Assembly (NCBI RefSeq): GCF_020515625.1
Contig: NZ_JAIWPJ010000006.1
Span: 86,307 to 150,306 of the forward strand
Source: Natrinema amylolyticum
Lineage (GTDB): Archaea; Halobacteriota; Halobacteria; Halobacteriales; Natrialbaceae
DNA: 64,000 nt
Direction of reading: 5' to 3'
Under the pieces are notes generated by a model that saw nothing but the letters and a program-made list of their open reading frames with translations, was not told the DNA's origin and made no database searches. Position 1 is the stretch's first letter; each line of letters starts with the position of its first letter. This document shows, in pieces, positions 62,695-64,000 of this stretch. The translations under genes were made by a program, and so were the position numbers.

Positions 62695-63825
62695 TCACTC
62701 GAGGCGTTCTAACACCGCGTCTTTCTCGTAGGACAGCGTGAGCGACCGCGAGCGACCGCGACCGTCGACGTCCGCGTAGTCGGCGTCGATCAGTCCGAGC
62801 TGGTCGAGTTTGTTGACGATTTCGGAGTAGCGCGTATAGCCGAGGTCGGTCCGGTCGGTGAAGACCTCGTAGACCTCGCCGGCCTGCTCGCCGTCGTGTT
62901 CGGCAATGACCTCGAGCAGTGCCCGTTCGGTATCGGTCAGCCCGGAAAGCGACCGCGAGAGGTTGATGTACTTGGACGTCTCGTAGGCGTCCTCGACGTC
63001 CTGGCGCTCGACGGTGCGGCTGGCACGCATCTCCGCGTTCAGCCCCGCTCGGCGCAACAGGTCGATCCCGACGCGCAGATCGCCGCTCTCGGCGGTGAGT
63101 TTGGCGACGTACTCCAAGGTATCGCGGTCGATGACGCCCTCGTGAAAGCCGCGTTTCACGCGCTCCTCGAGGATGTCGACGATCTCGGGCTGGTCGTAGA
63201 CCGGGAAGTAGACGTCCTCCGGGCGGAAGACGCTCTGGACCCGGGAGTCGAGTTCGTCGATGACGTCGAGTGCGGGGTCCGAAGAGACCACGACGACGCC
63301 GATCTTCGCGCCGGGATACTCCTCGTGAGCCCGCAGGAGCGAGTAGAGCGTGTCCGAGGCCTCGTTCTCGTAGAAGAGGTAGTTGATGTCGTCCAGGGCG
63401 ACGACCAGAACCTTGTCCTCCTCGACGAGCTTCTCGGCGATCTGGCCGAACAGCTTTTTAAAGGAGATGCCCGACGAGGGCGGCTCGTAGTCGAAGGTTC
63501 CCTCGAAGAGCCGAGAGAACACCGAGTAGCGGGTGGCGTTGACCTGACAGTTGACCCGGATCGTCCGGACCTCGCTCGTCTGGGCACCCACCTCGTCGAA
63601 CAGCTTCTGGATCGCCGTCGTCTTCCCGGTTCCGGGCGGTCCCCGAACCACGACGTTCAGCGGCCGCGACCCCCGCACCGCCGGGCGCAGCGCGTACGTC
63701 AGGCTCTGAGTCTGGCCCTCGCGGTGCTTGAACGTTTCGGGGACGTAGTCGATTTCGAAGACGTGCTCGTCTCTGAACACGGATTCGTCCCACGACAACA
63801 TCCCCTCCTCGGGGTCGTCTCCCAT
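62695..63825 (-). CDS. orc: ORC1/CDC6-type DNA replication initiator
   Basis: A 376-residue AAA+ replication initiator. Walker A is RGPPGTGKTTAIQKLF at about 61-76, Walker B VLVVALDDINYLFYE, sensor 1 VVVSSDPAL and sensor 2/lid RVGIDLLRRAG. The C-terminal winged helix (TRYSEIVNKLDQLGLI) binds origin DNA. Start chosen at MGDDPEEGML, just 28 bases beyond a TATA-like ttaag, making a leaderless mRNA likely. Haloarchaea carry several paralogues, often beside their origins; only about 50 bases of upstream sequence separate this start from an IS element. Confidence 0.95.
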   Translation of the reverse strand: MGDDPEEGMLSWDESVFRDEHVFEIDYVPETFKHREGQTQSLTYALRPAVRGSRPLNVVVRGPPGTGKTTAIQKLFDEVGAQTSEVRTIRVNCQVNATRYSVFSRLFEGTFDYEPPSSGISFKKLFGQIAEKLVEEDKVLVVALDDINYLFYENEASDTLYSLLRAHEEYPGAKIGVVVVSSDPALDVIDELDSRVQSVFRPEDVYFPVYDQPEIVDILEERVKRGFHEGVIDRDTLEYVAKLTAESGDLRVGIDLLRRAGLNAEMRASRTVERQDVEDAYETSKYINLSRSLSGLTDTERALLEVIAEHDGEQAGEVYEVFTDRTDLGYTRYSEIVNKLDQLGLIDADYADVDGRGRSRSLTLSYEKDAVLERLE

Positions 63826-63849
63826 CACTTTCACCCTGCTTCCGCAGCG

Positions 63850-63857
63850 TCTTAACG
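63850..63857 (-). promoter_or_regulatory. Candidate core promoter of the orc gene
   Basis: On the minus strand cgttaaga is centred about 27 bases before the orc ATG. The inverted repeat agcgt / acgct at about 63846-63859 spans it. The IS begins about 20 bases further upstream. Confidence 0.45.
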
Positions 63858-63874
63858 CTTCGGTGGCACGTTCC

Positions 63875-64000
63875 GGCGCTGTTTCGTTAAGCGTGAAAAG
63901 TGAGGCGGCACGATTTTGTGGTGTCCATGCCAAAAATCCGCCGCCTCAGTGGGTGTAGCGACTGGATCGATTTGAGTTTTGTGGAGCGAGAGCGGACACC
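63875..64000 (+). mobile_element. Left end of an insertion sequence (IS6-like), continuing past the window
   Basis: The end begins near ggcgctgtttcgttaag, a plausible left terminal inverted repeat, about 50 bases before the transposase start at 63927. The right end lies outside the window, so neither the inverted repeat pair nor target duplications can be checked. The exact boundary is uncertain by several bases. Confidence 0.6.
63927..64000 (+). CDS. IS6-family-like transposase, N-terminal fragment
   Basis: The first 24 codons of a transposase, starting MPKIRRLSGCSDWIDLSF and continuing VERERT to the window edge. This N-terminus resembles the haloarchaeal IS6 family group (ISH14/15-type), whose proteins start MP-{x}-RL-GC-{x}-IDL-FVERE. 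The catalytic DDE residues are beyond the window. It runs away from the orc gene on the opposite strand. Confidence 0.7.
   Translation, partial: MPKIRRLSGCSDWIDLSFVERERT

Overview
The window is chromosomal DNA of an extremely halophilic archaeon (class Halobacteria). The evidence is very high GC with strong third-position GC bias, acidic proteins, Tat-type signal peptides, archaeal informational genes (MC1 chromatin protein, SUI1/eIF1, RIO1 kinase, Orc1/Cdc6, thermosome, archaeal PheRS and TrpRS), promoters placed for leaderless mRNAs, haloarchaeal DUF families and a rhodopsin/transducer pair. A member of the Natrialbales is plausible, but the genus cannot be fixed from the sequence.

Layout. 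1-8.4 kb: ornithine cyclodeaminase-family enzyme, Ogt, a first TrpRS, an acidic hypothetical protein, then a short Phe-rich leader ORF followed by pheS-pheT. 8.4-17.1 kb: a Tat-exported M14 metallopeptidase, AbrB-like and MC1 DNA-binding proteins, a small ORF coupled to a NarK-like transporter, pheA, an irregular tRNA-His, peroxiredoxin, Hsp20 and an SDR. 17.3-25.8 kb: LeuRS, an Htr transducer overlapping an opsin-like gene whose retinal lysine is arginine, a DUF2071 protein and a sugar porter. 25.8-31.3 kb: alanine dehydrogenase/OCD paralogue, methyltransferase, thermosome with promoter and terminator-like hairpin, histidine kinase. 31.4-41.6 kb: FIST protein plus small partner, KH protein, phosphoesterase, second TrpRS, RIO1 kinase, a ferredoxin/SBP56/ferredoxin row, NAD-dependent DNA ligase and a zinc-ribbon microprotein. 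41.7-53.5 kb: ArsA/Get3 ATPase, ABC exporter, UvrC, DUF192 lipoprotein, eIF1, twin GNATs, a lone NrfD-like membrane protein and a 10-TM putative metal exporter. 53.5-54.5 kb: an AT-rich gene-poor island with structured repeats and one leaderless 59-residue membrane protein. 54.5-64 kb: UvrB, a CaCA exchanger, a group of small stress-type families (DUF1508, DUF7553-like, two DUF2267), TrkA_C and internally duplicated DUF2391 membrane proteins, a frameshifted micro-gene, Orc1/Cdc6, and the start of an IS element just upstream of the orc promoter.

How genes work together. Phenylalanine functions recur (pheST with a candidate leader peptide, and pheA). Protein and DNA quality control is well represented (thermosome, Hsp20, peroxiredoxin, Ogt, UvrB, UvrC, LigA). 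The strongest unusual signals are the lysine-less sensory opsin kept in a translationally overlapping pair with its transducer, and the leaderless Phe-codon-rich ORF followed by a strong hairpin ahead of pheST. No CRISPR array, rRNA or complete mobile element is visible.
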